Shown here one piece after another: positions 35,965 through 42,936 of a stretch of 64,000 bases of DNA. The position numbers were made by a program, and so were the translations under genes. Below the pieces are notes generated by a model that was not told the DNA's origin, searched no databases, and was given only the letters and a program-made list of their open reading frames with translations. This DNA is from VAZQ01 sp963817135 (GTDB lineage: Bacteria; Pseudomonadota; Alphaproteobacteria; Rhizobiales; Xanthobacteraceae). The stretch is from NCBI GenBank assembly GCA_963817135.1, contig CAWFNG010000015.1, positions 248,001 through 312,000 on the forward strand. Direction: 5' to 3'. How positions within the stretch are numbered: the stretch's first letter is position 1; each line of letters begins with the position of its first letter.

Positions 35965-36477
35965 ATGCCCAAAGCCAAACGAAAGTCGGCGCCAACGCGA
36001 GCACAATCGCTCACTGCTGCCAAGCGACGGATCCTGCCGAAGCGAAAGACAAGCCCGCAAGCCAAGGCAAGATCGCGTTTGCGGAGTCGTCCCGCGCCCC
36101 CGCAACGGTTTACGGCCAGCCACTGTCGCGACGAGGATTTCAAGAGCGGGTTGCGGGCTTATGCAAAGTACCGCGATCTCGGCATCAGCCAAGCCACCGG
36201 CGGGATGGTGCAAGCGCACGTGATCCGCTTCGCTCCACCGTTTCGCGCGGAGGAGGTATCGAAGCGCCATTATCACGATGTCGAGTTCCAGATGATCTAT
36301 GTGCTCAAGGGCTGGATCAAGACGGAGCTTGACGGCGTGGGCGAGGTGGTGATGCGCGAGGGGAGCTGCTGGGTTCAGCCGCCCCGCATCGAGCACGCCG
36401 TCACCGGCTACTCCGACGATTGCGAAGTGCTCGAAGTCATCCTTCCCGCCGATTTCAAGACGGTGGAGTTGGAGTAG
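35965..36477 (+). CDS. Cupin-domain protein with basic N-terminal extension
   Basis: A 170-residue protein. Residues 1-50 are strongly basic and unstructured-looking (PKAKRKSAPTRAQSL, then KRRILPKRK), and residues 60-165 form one cupin barrel with KRHYHDVEFQMIYVLKGW (His, His, Glu metal motif) and a second motif PRIEHAVTGYSDD. A GGGAGGAATT site precedes the ATG. It is divergent from leuC by 137 bases. The basic tail could bind nucleic acid; that is inference. Reaction unknown. Confidence 0.85.
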   Translation: MPKAKRKSAPTRAQSLTAAKRRILPKRKTSPQAKARSRLRSRPAPPQRFTASHCRDEDFKSGLRAYAKYRDLGISQATGGMVQAHVIRFAPPFRAEEVSKRHYHDVEFQMIYVLKGWIKTELDGVGEVVMREGSCWVQPPRIEHAVTGYSDDCEVLEVILPADFKTVELE

Positions 36478-36550
36478 TTTTCGTCATGGCCGGAACAAGT
36501 CCGGCCAAGACGACTGCGGATGCGACTTCGCAAGAGGTTGAAAGAAGCCG

Positions 36551-36958
36551 TTACTCCGCTGCCTTGTCGACGGCTGCGGCGGCTTCCTCGCCGGGACGAT
36601 GGTCCTGCCGCTCGCTGATGCGCGCGGCTTTGCCGCGCCGACCGCGCAGATAATAAAGCTTGGCACGGCGCACCTTGCCGCGGCGCACGATCTTGATGGA
36701 ATCGATCATGGGCGAATAGAGGGGGAACACGCGCTCCACCCCTTCGCCGTAGGAAATCTTGCGCACGGTGAAATTCTCATTGAGTCCGGAGCCGGCGCGG
36801 CCGATGCACACGCCTTCGTAGGCCTGGATGCGGCTGCGCTCGCCCTCGACCACCTTGTAATTCACGAGAACCGTATCCCCGGGGCCAAAATCCGGAATCT
36901 CCTTGCCGGCGGAAAGCTTTTCCACCTGCTCCTTTTCAAGCTGTTGAATGAGATTCAT
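36551..36958 (-). CDS. rplS: 50S ribosomal protein L19
   Basis: L19 (135 residues), at the 30S-50S interface. Family sequence: NLIQQLEKEQVEKLS, GDTVLVNYKVVEGERSRIQ, FTVRKISYGEGVERVFP and GKVRRAKLYYLRGRRGKAAR. The start at 36958 has GGAGG eight bases upstream; an upstream frame adding eight residues is not supported. The alphaproteobacterial C-terminal tail ends in AAAAVDKAAE. It lies downstream of trmD with a palindromic repeat between. Confidence 0.97.
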   Translation of the reverse strand: MNLIQQLEKEQVEKLSAGKEIPDFGPGDTVLVNYKVVEGERSRIQAYEGVCIGRAGSGLNENFTVRKISYGEGVERVFPLYSPMIDSIKIVRRGKVRRAKLYYLRGRRGKAARISERQDHRPGEEAAAAVDKAAE

Positions 36959-37061
36959 GGGCAAACCTCCGCGGCGCCCCATCGGTCACGGCGCGCATTT
37001 CTTCCTGTCCGGATCGGGCGGGTTTCTACGATATGGCGGGATGTTTGTCACGCATGGTTCC

Positions 37062-37157
37062 GTAGCCCGGATAAAGCGAGCACAAAAGCGCGAACGTAAT
37101 CCGGGAACGGCTGTCCCCGGATTGGGCTTCGCATCCGCTACGCTCCATCCGGGCTAC
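37062..37157. repeat. Palindromic repeat, GTAGCCCGG family, copy 2
   Basis: A 96-base element bounded by GTAGCCCGG and CCGGGCTAC, with inner AATCCGGG and CCCCGGATT. It lies between trmD and rplS and overlaps the last bases of trmD, so the repeat supplies the trmD stop region. It shares ends with copy 1 at 30780-30855. Confidence 0.85.
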
Positions 37158-37857
37158 CGTTTCCTTTGCGCGCCAGATACGCCGCCCACAGGTCGGGCCT
37201 GCGCTCGCGCGTGATCCGCTCGGCCTCGGCGCGCCGCCAGGCGGAAATCCTGGCGTGGTCGCCGGAAGCGAGCACTTCCGGAATGGAATGGCCCTCCCAT
37301 GTCTGCGGACGCGTATAGTGCGGATATTCCAAGAGGCCCTCGTTAAAACTTTCCTCCGTGCCGGAAGCATCCTTGCCCATGACGCCGGGCAACAGCCGCA
37401 CGCATGCGTCGATGAGGGCCAGCGCTGCGATCTCGCCGCCGGAGAGCACATAGTCGCCGAGAGAGATCTCCTCGAACGCGCGACCTTCGATGACACGCTC
37501 GTCCACGCCTTCGAAGCGGCCACAGAGGATAATGGTGCCGGGCCCGCGCGCGAGCGCGGCAATTCGCGCTTGATTGAGGGGAACGCCGCGTGGGCTCATG
37601 AGGAGGCGTGGTCGCGCATCGCCTTGAGGGGCCACCGCATCGACGGCGCTGCCGAGCACGTCGGCGCGCATCACCATCCCGGGCCCGCCTCCCGCCGGGG
37701 TGTCGTCCACGGAGCGGTGCTTATCGGTCGCATGCGCACGGATATCGCAAGCGTCAAGCTTCCAGGCGCCGGCGGCGAGCGCCTTTCCGGCGAGGCTCAT
37801 CCCGAGCGGCCCGGGAAACATTTCGGGAAAGATGGTGAGAATGCTGGCGTGCCACAT
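37138..37857 (-). CDS. trmD: tRNA (guanine-N1-)-methyltransferase
   Basis: Makes m1G37 in tRNAs reading CNN codons, preventing +1 frameshifting. The SPOUT trefoil-knot domain shows GGGPGMVMRADVLG, LMSPRGVPLNQ, IILCGRFEGVDERVIE and EISLGDYVLSGGE; the C-terminal domain ends YLARKGNG. 239 residues. It sits in the order rpsP-rimM-trmD-rplS. The last codons run into a palindromic repeat, which explains the variable C-terminus. Confidence 0.96.
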   Translation of the reverse strand: MWHASILTIFPEMFPGPLGMSLAGKALAAGAWKLDACDIRAHATDKHRSVDDTPAGGGPGMVMRADVLGSAVDAVAPQGDARPRLLMSPRGVPLNQARIAALARGPGTIILCGRFEGVDERVIEGRAFEEISLGDYVLSGGEIAALALIDACVRLLPGVMGKDASGTEESFNEGLLEYPHYTRPQTWEGHSIPEVLASGDHARISAWRRAEAERITRERRPDLWAAYLARKGNGSPDGA

Positions 37858-37920
37858 AGGAGTCGAACGTGCAGCAAATTCCGGTCATGGATGGATTTGT
37901 CGACCGCGCCGCGCGCTCCA

Positions 37921-37967
37921 TACCTCCCCTGAAAGGGGAGGTCGGCGCGAAGCGCCGGGTGGGGGTC
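37921..37967. repeat. CCTCCCC-type palindromic repeat, copy 1
   Basis: The block TACCTCCCCTGAAAGGGGAG followed by GTCGGCGCGAAGCGCCGGGT and GGGGGTC is a hairpin-rich element between rimM and trmD. The same consensus recurs at 42091-42201 and 45669-45863. Confidence 0.85.
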
Positions 37968-38052
37968 TACGCGATTCAGAGCTCGCTTCGCTGAGTCGAC
38001 CTACCCATCAGGAAGTAACGGCCGTCCACCGCGAGAAATTCGCATCACATCA

Positions 38053-38571
38053 TTAGTCGCCGCTGCTGTCGTCGACATCCTGCGGCGGGGCGATGACGAC
38101 GCAGCCGCCGGCGATGTCGACGCGCGGAACGAAAGCCTCGGTGAACGGCACCATCATTCTGTTGCCGCTTTGCGCAGCCTGCAGTTCGAGAATGTCGCCT
38201 GCTCCGAAATCATGCACTGCGACAATGGTGCCAATCTCTTTTCCGTCCTGCGTCACCGCGCGAAGCCCGATGAGATCGATGTGATAAAACTCGTCGGTGT
38301 CGGTCGGCGGCAGGCGCTCGCGCGGGACGAACAGGCGCAGATGCGTGAGCCGCGCGGCAGCACTCCTATCGCCAACCCCGCGAAGCCGCGCGACGAGGTG
38401 ACCTTTGCCGGGACGCAGCGTTTCGATCACGAATTGCGCCGCACCGTCTTCGCTTTCCAGCGGCGCGTAGTCCTTCACCGCCATGGGATCGGCGGTGAAT
38501 GATTTGAGCTTGACCTCGCCGCGGATTCCATGCGGACCGCCGATTTGAGCAACGCAGATGCGACGCGGCAT
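38053..38571 (-). CDS. rimM: 16S rRNA processing protein RimM
   Basis: Ribosome-maturation factor for the 30S head (172 residues). N-terminal RimM domain: RICVAQIGGPHGIRGEVKLK, with later LFVPRERLPP; C-terminal PRC-barrel: EFYHIDLIGLRAVTQ, GTIVAVHDFGAGDILEL and MVPFTEAFVPRVDI. The ATG at 38571 fits the family start. In this sequence the frame also continues upstream without a stop into the shifted rpsP frame, so an S16-RimM fusion of 308 residues can formally be read. Confidence 0.94.
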   Translation of the reverse strand: MPRRICVAQIGGPHGIRGEVKLKSFTADPMAVKDYAPLESEDGAAQFVIETLRPGKGHLVARLRGVGDRSAAARLTHLRLFVPRERLPPTDTDEFYHIDLIGLRAVTQDGKEIGTIVAVHDFGAGDILELQAAQSGNRMMVPFTEAFVPRVDIAGGCVVIAPPQDVDDSSGD

Positions 38572-38591
38572 CGCGCGGCGTGCAGCCTTCC

Positions 38592-38979
38592 CTATCCGGC
38601 GGCGGGGGCGGCCGCTTTGGCGGCGGCGGCGGTTTTGGCGGCGGCCGCGGCCTTTGCCGCCTCCTCGGCGCGCGCTTTGCGCTCCTTGCGCGGCACTGCC
38701 CGGTTCGGGTTGTTGCGTTTCTCGCGTTGCCTGATTCCGAGCCTGATCGAGAAACCGCAGAACCCGGTCGGTCGGCAGCGCACCTTTGCCGAGCCAGGCC
38801 TTTGCCTTGTCCAGATCGAGCTTGAGGCGTTCGGTCTTTTCCTTCGGCAACAGCGGATTGAAATAGCCGAGCCGTTCGATGAACCGCCCGTCGCGGGGCG
38901 AGCGGCTGTCGGCGACCACGATGTGATAGAACGGACGTTTCTTGGTGCCTGCGCGCGCGAGACGAATTTTCAAGGACAT
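38592..38979 (-). CDS. rpsP: 30S ribosomal protein S16, with frameshift near C-terminus
   Basis: S16 core is intact: SLKIRLARAGTKKRPFYHIV, RDGRFIERLGYFNPL and TERLKLDLDKAKAWLGKGA, to VLRFLDQA. At 38739-38742 one extra base shifts the frame. The expected alphaproteobacterial tail (GIRQREKRNNPNRAVPRKER, then an Ala/Lys-rich run ending AAAPAAG) is found in the next frame, ending at 38592, 20 bases before rimM. Read literally, the ribosome would stay open into rimM. Because rpsP is essential and single-copy, an indel error in the GC-rich stretch is the simplest reading, but the break is after the conserved core and might be tolerated. Confidence 0.88.
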
Positions 38980-38982
38980 GAT

Positions 38983-40554
38983 CTACCTTTGCTCTCTCTT
39001 GGTTACTTCTTTTTGCCAAAACCGGGCAATCCGCCAATGCCGTGCGGCTTGCCGCCAAGGCCCGGCAGGAGCGAGCCCGTTCCCGGCAATTTCGGCCCGC
39101 CGCCCGGCAATCCGGGCGGAGACTCCGGGGAAGCCGCCCGGCAATCCGCCCGGCATTTTTTCCGCAAGCTTCTGCATCTCGTCCGGGCTTGGCATTGCGC
39201 CCCCCATGCCGCCCAGACCAAGCATGTTGGCAAGCCCCGCCATGGGTCCGCGTTTGGCGCCGCCCATCGCTTTCATCACATCGGCCATGGTGCGATGCAT
39301 TTTGAGCATGCGATTGATGTCTTCGACCCTGGTGCCGGAACCGGAAGCGACGCGTTTTTTCCGGCTCGCTTTGAGGAGGTCGGGATTGCGGCGCTCCTTC
39401 GGCGTCATGGAGTCGATGATCGCGACCTGGCGCTTGAGCACGCGCTCGTCGAGATTGGCATTCGCCAGCTGATTCTTCATTTTGGCGATGCCGGGCAGCA
39501 TGCCCATGAGCCCGGTCATTCCACCCATCTGCTGCATCTGCATGAGCTGCTCGCGCAGGTCGGACAGGTCGAAGGCGCCCTTGCGCATCTTCTCCGCGAC
39601 GCGGGCAGCCTTTTCGGCGTCGATGGTTGCCGCCGCTTTCTCGACCAGGCTGATAATGTCGCCCATGCCGAGAATGCGGTCGGCAATGCGCGCGGGATGG
39701 AAATCCTCGAGCGCATCCAACCGCTCGCCGGTGCCGACGAGCTTGATCGGCTTGCCCGTCACGGCGCGCATGGAAAGCGCAGCGCCGCCGCGGCCGTCTC
39801 CGTCAATGCGCGTAAGCACGATCCCGGTGAGGCCCACGCGCTCGTCGAACGAACGCGCGAGATTGACCGCGTCCTGGCCGGTGAGCGCGTCGGCAACCAG
39901 CAGGACTTCGTGCGGAGCGGCGGCGCGCTTGACCTCGGCGGCTTCCGCCATCATCGCTTCGTCGAGCGTGGTGCGCCCGGCGGTGTCGAGGATCACAATA
40001 TCGTAGCCGCCGAGGCGGCCCGCCTGCAGCGCGCGCTGCGCAATCTGCGCCGGCGCCTGGCCCGCGACCACCGGCAGGGTGTCGACACCGATTTGCGTGC
40101 CGAGCACCGCCAGCTGTTCCATTGCCGCCGGACGTCGCACGTCGAGGGAGGCCATGAGCACCTTGCGCCGCCCCTGCTCGGTCAGCCGTTTCGCGAGCTT
40201 CGCGCTGGTGGTGGTTTTGCCTGAACCCTGCAGGCCGACCATCATGATCGGCACCGGCGCAGGCGCGTTGAGATCGACCGGCTCGCCCTTCTCACCGAGC
40301 GTGGCAATGAGCTGATCGTGCACGATCTTCACGACCATCTGGCCGGGGCTCACCGACTTTATGACTTCGATGCCGACCGCGTGCGTCTTTACCTTCTCGA
40401 CGAACGCGCGCGCCACGTCGAGCGCAACATCCGCCTCAAGAAGAGCGCGCCGCACTTCGCGCAGAGCCGCGTCGACATCGGCCTCAGTCAGCGCTCCGCG
40501 CCGGGTCAGACGGTCGAGGATTGCGCCAAGTCGTTCCGAGAGCGAATCGAACAT
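38983..40554 (-). CDS. ffh: Signal recognition particle protein Ffh
   Basis: SRP54 GTPase that binds 4.5S RNA and signal sequences and docks with FtsY. The N domain begins MFDSLSERLGAILDRLTRRG; G domain: GLQGSGKTTTSAKLAKRL (P-loop), DTAGRTTLDE, LTRIDGDGRGGAALS (G4 and closing loop) and GTGERLDALEDF. The Met-rich M domain has LRMLPGIAKMK-like sequence with a GSGTRVEDINRML signature. In the Gly/Pro-rich tail, near 39112-39126, the frame changes: the expected ending LPGFGKKK is in another frame and stops at 39003, while the literal frame stops at 38983. The tail is not conserved, so function should be unaffected. Confidence 0.95.
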   Translation of the reverse strand: MFDSLSERLGAILDRLTRRGALTEADVDAALREVRRALLEADVALDVARAFVEKVKTHAVGIEVIKSVSPGQMVVKIVHDQLIATLGEKGEPVDLNAPAPVPIMMVGLQGSGKTTTSAKLAKRLTEQGRRKVLMASLDVRRPAAMEQLAVLGTQIGVDTLPVVAGQAPAQIAQRALQAGRLGGYDIVILDTAGRTTLDEAMMAEAAEVKRAAAPHEVLLVADALTGQDAVNLARSFDERVGLTGIVLTRIDGDGRGGAALSMRAVTGKPIKLVGTGERLDALEDFHPARIADRILGMGDIISLVEKAAATIDAEKAARVAEKMRKGAFDLSDLREQLMQMQQMGGMTGLMGMLPGIAKMKNQLANANLDERVLKRQVAIIDSMTPKERRNPDLLKASRKKRVASGSGTRVEDINRMLKMHRTMADVMKAMGGAKRGPMAGLANMLGLGGMGGAMPSPDEMQKLAEKMPGGLPGGFPGVSARIAGRRAEIAGNGLAPAGPWRQAARHWRIARFWQKEVTKREQR

Positions 40555-40583
40555 TGCCTTTACGTTCCTGCGGCTTCGTTACT

Positions 40584-40657
40584 AGTGTGGCGGATTTGAC
40601 GTTCCTACCAGCATTGCCGCAAGTCATTCGTAGGAACGTCAAATCCAAAGCCACACT
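40584..40657. repeat. Long hairpin repeat, element A
   Basis: Outer stem AGTGTGGC/GCCACACT and inner 17-base perfect stem (GGATTTGACGTTCCTAC at 40592-40608 with its complement at 40630-40646) enclose a 21-base loop containing TTGCCGCAA; a 3-base AAA bulge separates the stems. It lies upstream of ffh. Element B directly follows. Confidence 0.85.
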
Positions 40658-40673
40658 GCAAACTATAGAGTTG

Positions 40674-40748
40674 CTAGTGTCCCTTTGGTTCCGACGTTCG
40701 TATGCGAGGGTGCCGCAAAGTGATACGAACGTCGGAACCGGGACCTAG
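40674..40748. repeat. Long hairpin repeat, element B
   Basis: CTAG termini and GTCCC/GGGAC outer stem, then a perfect 17-base stem (GGTTCCGACGTTCGTAT at 40687-40703 with its complement at 40723-40739) around a loop containing GTGCCGCAAAGT. It shares GACGTTC and the GCCGCAA loop core with element A, yet the stems differ by paired, compensated changes. Confidence 0.85.
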
Positions 40749-40901
40749 TCCGCGCAAAGCACCAATTTCGTCCGAGGGCGCATCGCGCTGTCGGGCGTTG
40801 GCCTCCAGCCTCCATGGACTGGTCGGCGATTGGCAATCTATGATCGCGGCAGTCGCGCGGAAACTATGGATGCGACCGGGCGAAGTCAAGGAACGTGCGC
40901 A

Positions 40902-41459
40902 ATGGACGTGGATCTGGCGCCTGACCTCGACAATGACACCGCCCTGAGCGGATCGGGCATTCTTGCCGCGATCAAGCAGAGCGGCGTCGAATTCATCCTG
41001 TCCGTTCCCGACATCGTCACCAGCGGGGGGCTGTTGCGGCCGATTGCGCGCGACCCCCGGTTTCGCCTGATCCGGGTTTGCAAGGAGGACGAATGCATCG
41101 GCATCGCATCGGGCTTGTACTACTGCGGCAAGCGCGCGCTTTGTCTGATCCAGCACACCGGCTTTCTCGATTCCATCAATGCCATTCGCGGTGTAGCGGT
41201 CGAGTACGCGCAGCCCATTTGCATGATGATCGGGCTCCTTGCGCACGATCCCGCGACGCTACCGCGCAGCTCGCCGCGTTATGGCGTTCGCATCGTCGAG
41301 CCGATCCTCGATGCCATGGGCATCCTGCATCACCTGATCAACGAAGACGCGGATCTGCCGAAAATCGCACCCGCCATCGAGCAGGCCTATGCTTGCTCGC
41401 AACCCCTCGCGCTGCTCATCGGGCGGAGGCCTTCGCCAATCGATTTTAAGGTCACATGA
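40902..41459 (+). CDS. TPP-dependent decarboxylase, alpha-type subunit (ComD-like)
   Basis: N-terminal (PYR-type) half of a split thiamine-diphosphate enzyme, 185 residues. It matches the alpha subunit of sulfopyruvate or phosphonopyruvate decarboxylase: ILAAIKQSGVEFILSVPDIV, the conserved cofactor-activating Glu in CKEDECIGIASGLYY, and LIQHTGFLDSINAIRG. Its stop overlaps the beta-type start (ATGA at 41456-41459). The ATG at 40902 with AAGGA upstream is preferred; in-frame ATGs at 40866 and 40830 are possible. Substrate in this organism is not known; comDE-type pairs in bacteria also serve unrelated 2-oxo acids. Confidence 0.85.
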   Translation: MDVDLAPDLDNDTALSGSGILAAIKQSGVEFILSVPDIVTSGGLLRPIARDPRFRLIRVCKEDECIGIASGLYYCGKRALCLIQHTGFLDSINAIRGVAVEYAQPICMMIGLLAHDPATLPRSSPRYGVRIVEPILDAMGILHHLINEDADLPKIAPAIEQAYACSQPLALLIGRRPSPIDFKVT

Positions 41460-42019
41460 CCATGCAGCGCGAACAATGTTTCCGCGCCCTCGCGCGGCAT
41501 GTGACCGACGAGATCGTGGTCGCAACTTACAGCTCGGCGGTAGACTGGCTCGAACGGGGCGAGCGTACGCTCAACTATTTTTCCATTGGTGCCATGGGGC
41601 TCGACTCCTCGCATGCCCTGGGGCTTGCGCTCGGGCGACCCGACAGGCGGGTCATTTGCCTCCAGGGAGACGGCAGCCTCCTCATGAATCTCGGCTCCCT
41701 CGTCACCATTGCCGCCGCGGCGCCGAAGAACCTCGTCCACATGGTGGTGCAGAACGGCACCTATGAGGCGAACGGCAGCCATCCCCTGCCAAACCCGGAA
41801 TTCGATTTTTCCGCAGTGGCGCGCGCCGCAGGCTATGCGCAGGTCTTCGAATTCTCCGAACTTGCCAATTTCGAGCAGCAGGTCGCCCATGTGCTCAGGC
41901 ACGAAGGGCCGGTGTTCGCCACCTTGCGGGTCGCGCCGACAAAGCCGCTCACTTATGACTATGCGAAGCTCTACGATCCCGCACGCCGCGCGGCGTTGCT
42001 CGCGGCGTTGCGTTCGTAA
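41456..42019 (+). CDS. TPP-dependent decarboxylase, beta-type subunit (ComE-like)
   Basis: C-terminal (PP-type) half of the split enzyme, 187 residues. The Mg/diphosphate-binding motif is CLQGDGSLLMNLGSL (about residues 70-84) with the closing Asn in VVQNGTYEANGSHPLP, and the preceding GAMGLDSSHALGLALG is characteristic. It is translationally coupled to the alpha-type gene by ATGA. Together they should form an alpha-beta decarboxylase. A palindromic repeat follows 70 bases after the stop. Confidence 0.87.
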   Translation: MTMQREQCFRALARHVTDEIVVATYSSAVDWLERGERTLNYFSIGAMGLDSSHALGLALGRPDRRVICLQGDGSLLMNLGSLVTIAAAAPKNLVHMVVQNGTYEANGSHPLPNPEFDFSAVARAAGYAQVFEFSELANFEQQVAHVLRHEGPVFATLRVAPTKPLTYDYAKLYDPARRAALLAALRS

Positions 42020-42090
42020 ATGCGCCCTCTCGGTCAGCCTTGTAGGGTGGTCAAGGCGCCTGACGGGCGGAGCGAGCGGCAAACTCTGAA

Positions 42091-42201
42091 TACCTCCCCC
42101 GAAGGGGGAGGTCGACATGCCGAGCGGAGCGAAGGCAGTCGGGTGGGGGGTCATATGACCCCACCCGGCGCTTCGCGCCGACCTCCCCCTTCAGGGGAGG
42201 T
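42091..42201. repeat. CCTCCCC-type palindromic repeat, copy 2
   Basis: A 111-base inverted element: TACCTCCCCCGAAGGGGGAG at the left mirrors CTCCCCCTTCAGGGGAGGTA at the right, with GGGTGGGGGG/CCCCACCC in the middle. It lies between the convergent ends of the TPP enzyme gene and kdpE-like gene. Confidence 0.88.
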
Positions 42202-42216
42202 AAAGCTCGGCCCGCT

Positions 42217-42936
42217 CTACGCGCTTGCCTGCTGGGTTGCTTCCGGGCTCACCAGGCGATAGCCGACGCCCAGCTCGGTCAACAGCATCCGCGGCTGGGT
42301 CGGGTCGGGTTCGATTTTCTGCCGCAACTTGCGCATGAAGATGCGCAGATAATGCGTATCCTGCAGGTGCGGCGCGCCCCACACTTCCTTCAGCAGGAAC
42401 TGGTGGGTGACGACATTGCCGGCATGCTGCACAAGGAGTTGCAGCAGTCGATATTCCTTTGGCGTGAGCATGACGCGGGCGCCATCGACCGTGACAATGC
42501 GCGCGGCAAGGTCGATGGAGAGCGGTCCGATCTTGACAACGGGTTCGCCGCTCGAGGCGCGCACGTGGCGCCGCCGCGCGGCATGGGCGCGCGCCAGAAG
42601 CTCCGCCATGCCAAACGGCTTGACGACGTAATCGTCCGCCCCGCTTTCCAGGAGACGGACCTTTTCCGGTTCGTTGGAGCGCACCGAGAGCACAATGATC
42701 GGGACGCTCGACCAGGCGCGCAGCCGCTCCAGCACTTCGCTGCCATCCATGTCCGGCAATCCAAGGTCGAGAATCACCAGGTCCGGGACCGTGCTCGACG
42801 CCCGCGCCAAAGCCTCGCCGCCGTTCTCGGCCTCCTCGACCGCGCAGCCGTCGAGTTCGAAACCGGCGCGCAGGAAGCGCCGGATCTGTGCTTCGTCGTC
42901 CACGACCAGCACGCGGGGAGGGTTCGCTTCATTCAT
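42217..42936 (-). CDS. KdpE-like response regulator
   Basis: OmpR-family regulator of the KdpE subgroup (239 residues). Receiver: RVLVVDDEAQIRRFLRAGFE, phosphoacceptor Asp in VILDLGLPDMDG, switch region IIVLSVRSNEPEKVRLL (a KdpE hallmark) and Lys in YVVKPFGMAELL. Effector: VMLTPKEYRLLQLLVQHAG, HQFLLKEVWG and THYLRIFMRKLRQKIE. The start at 42936 overlaps the kinase gene end by 8 bases. No kdpFABC potassium pump is in the window, so the regulon may be distant or different. Confidence 0.9.
   Translation of the reverse strand: MNEANPPRVLVVDDEAQIRRFLRAGFELDGCAVEEAENGGEALARASSTVPDLVILDLGLPDMDGSEVLERLRAWSSVPIIVLSVRSNEPEKVRLLESGADDYVVKPFGMAELLARAHAARRRHVRASSGEPVVKIGPLSIDLAARIVTVDGARVMLTPKEYRLLQLLVQHAGNVVTHQFLLKEVWGAPHLQDTHYLRIFMRKLRQKIEPDPTQPRMLLTELGVGYRLVSPEATQQASA

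Noticed and set aside
38592..38979. Programmed frameshifting in rpsP
   Set aside because: There is no slippery heptamer with downstream pseudoknot that I can see, and S16 is not known to be made by frameshifting; an extra base explains it fully.
38530..40224. A 564-codon frame on the plus strand across rpsP and ffh
   Set aside because: It is the antisense of two certain core genes in GC-rich DNA and shows no domain.
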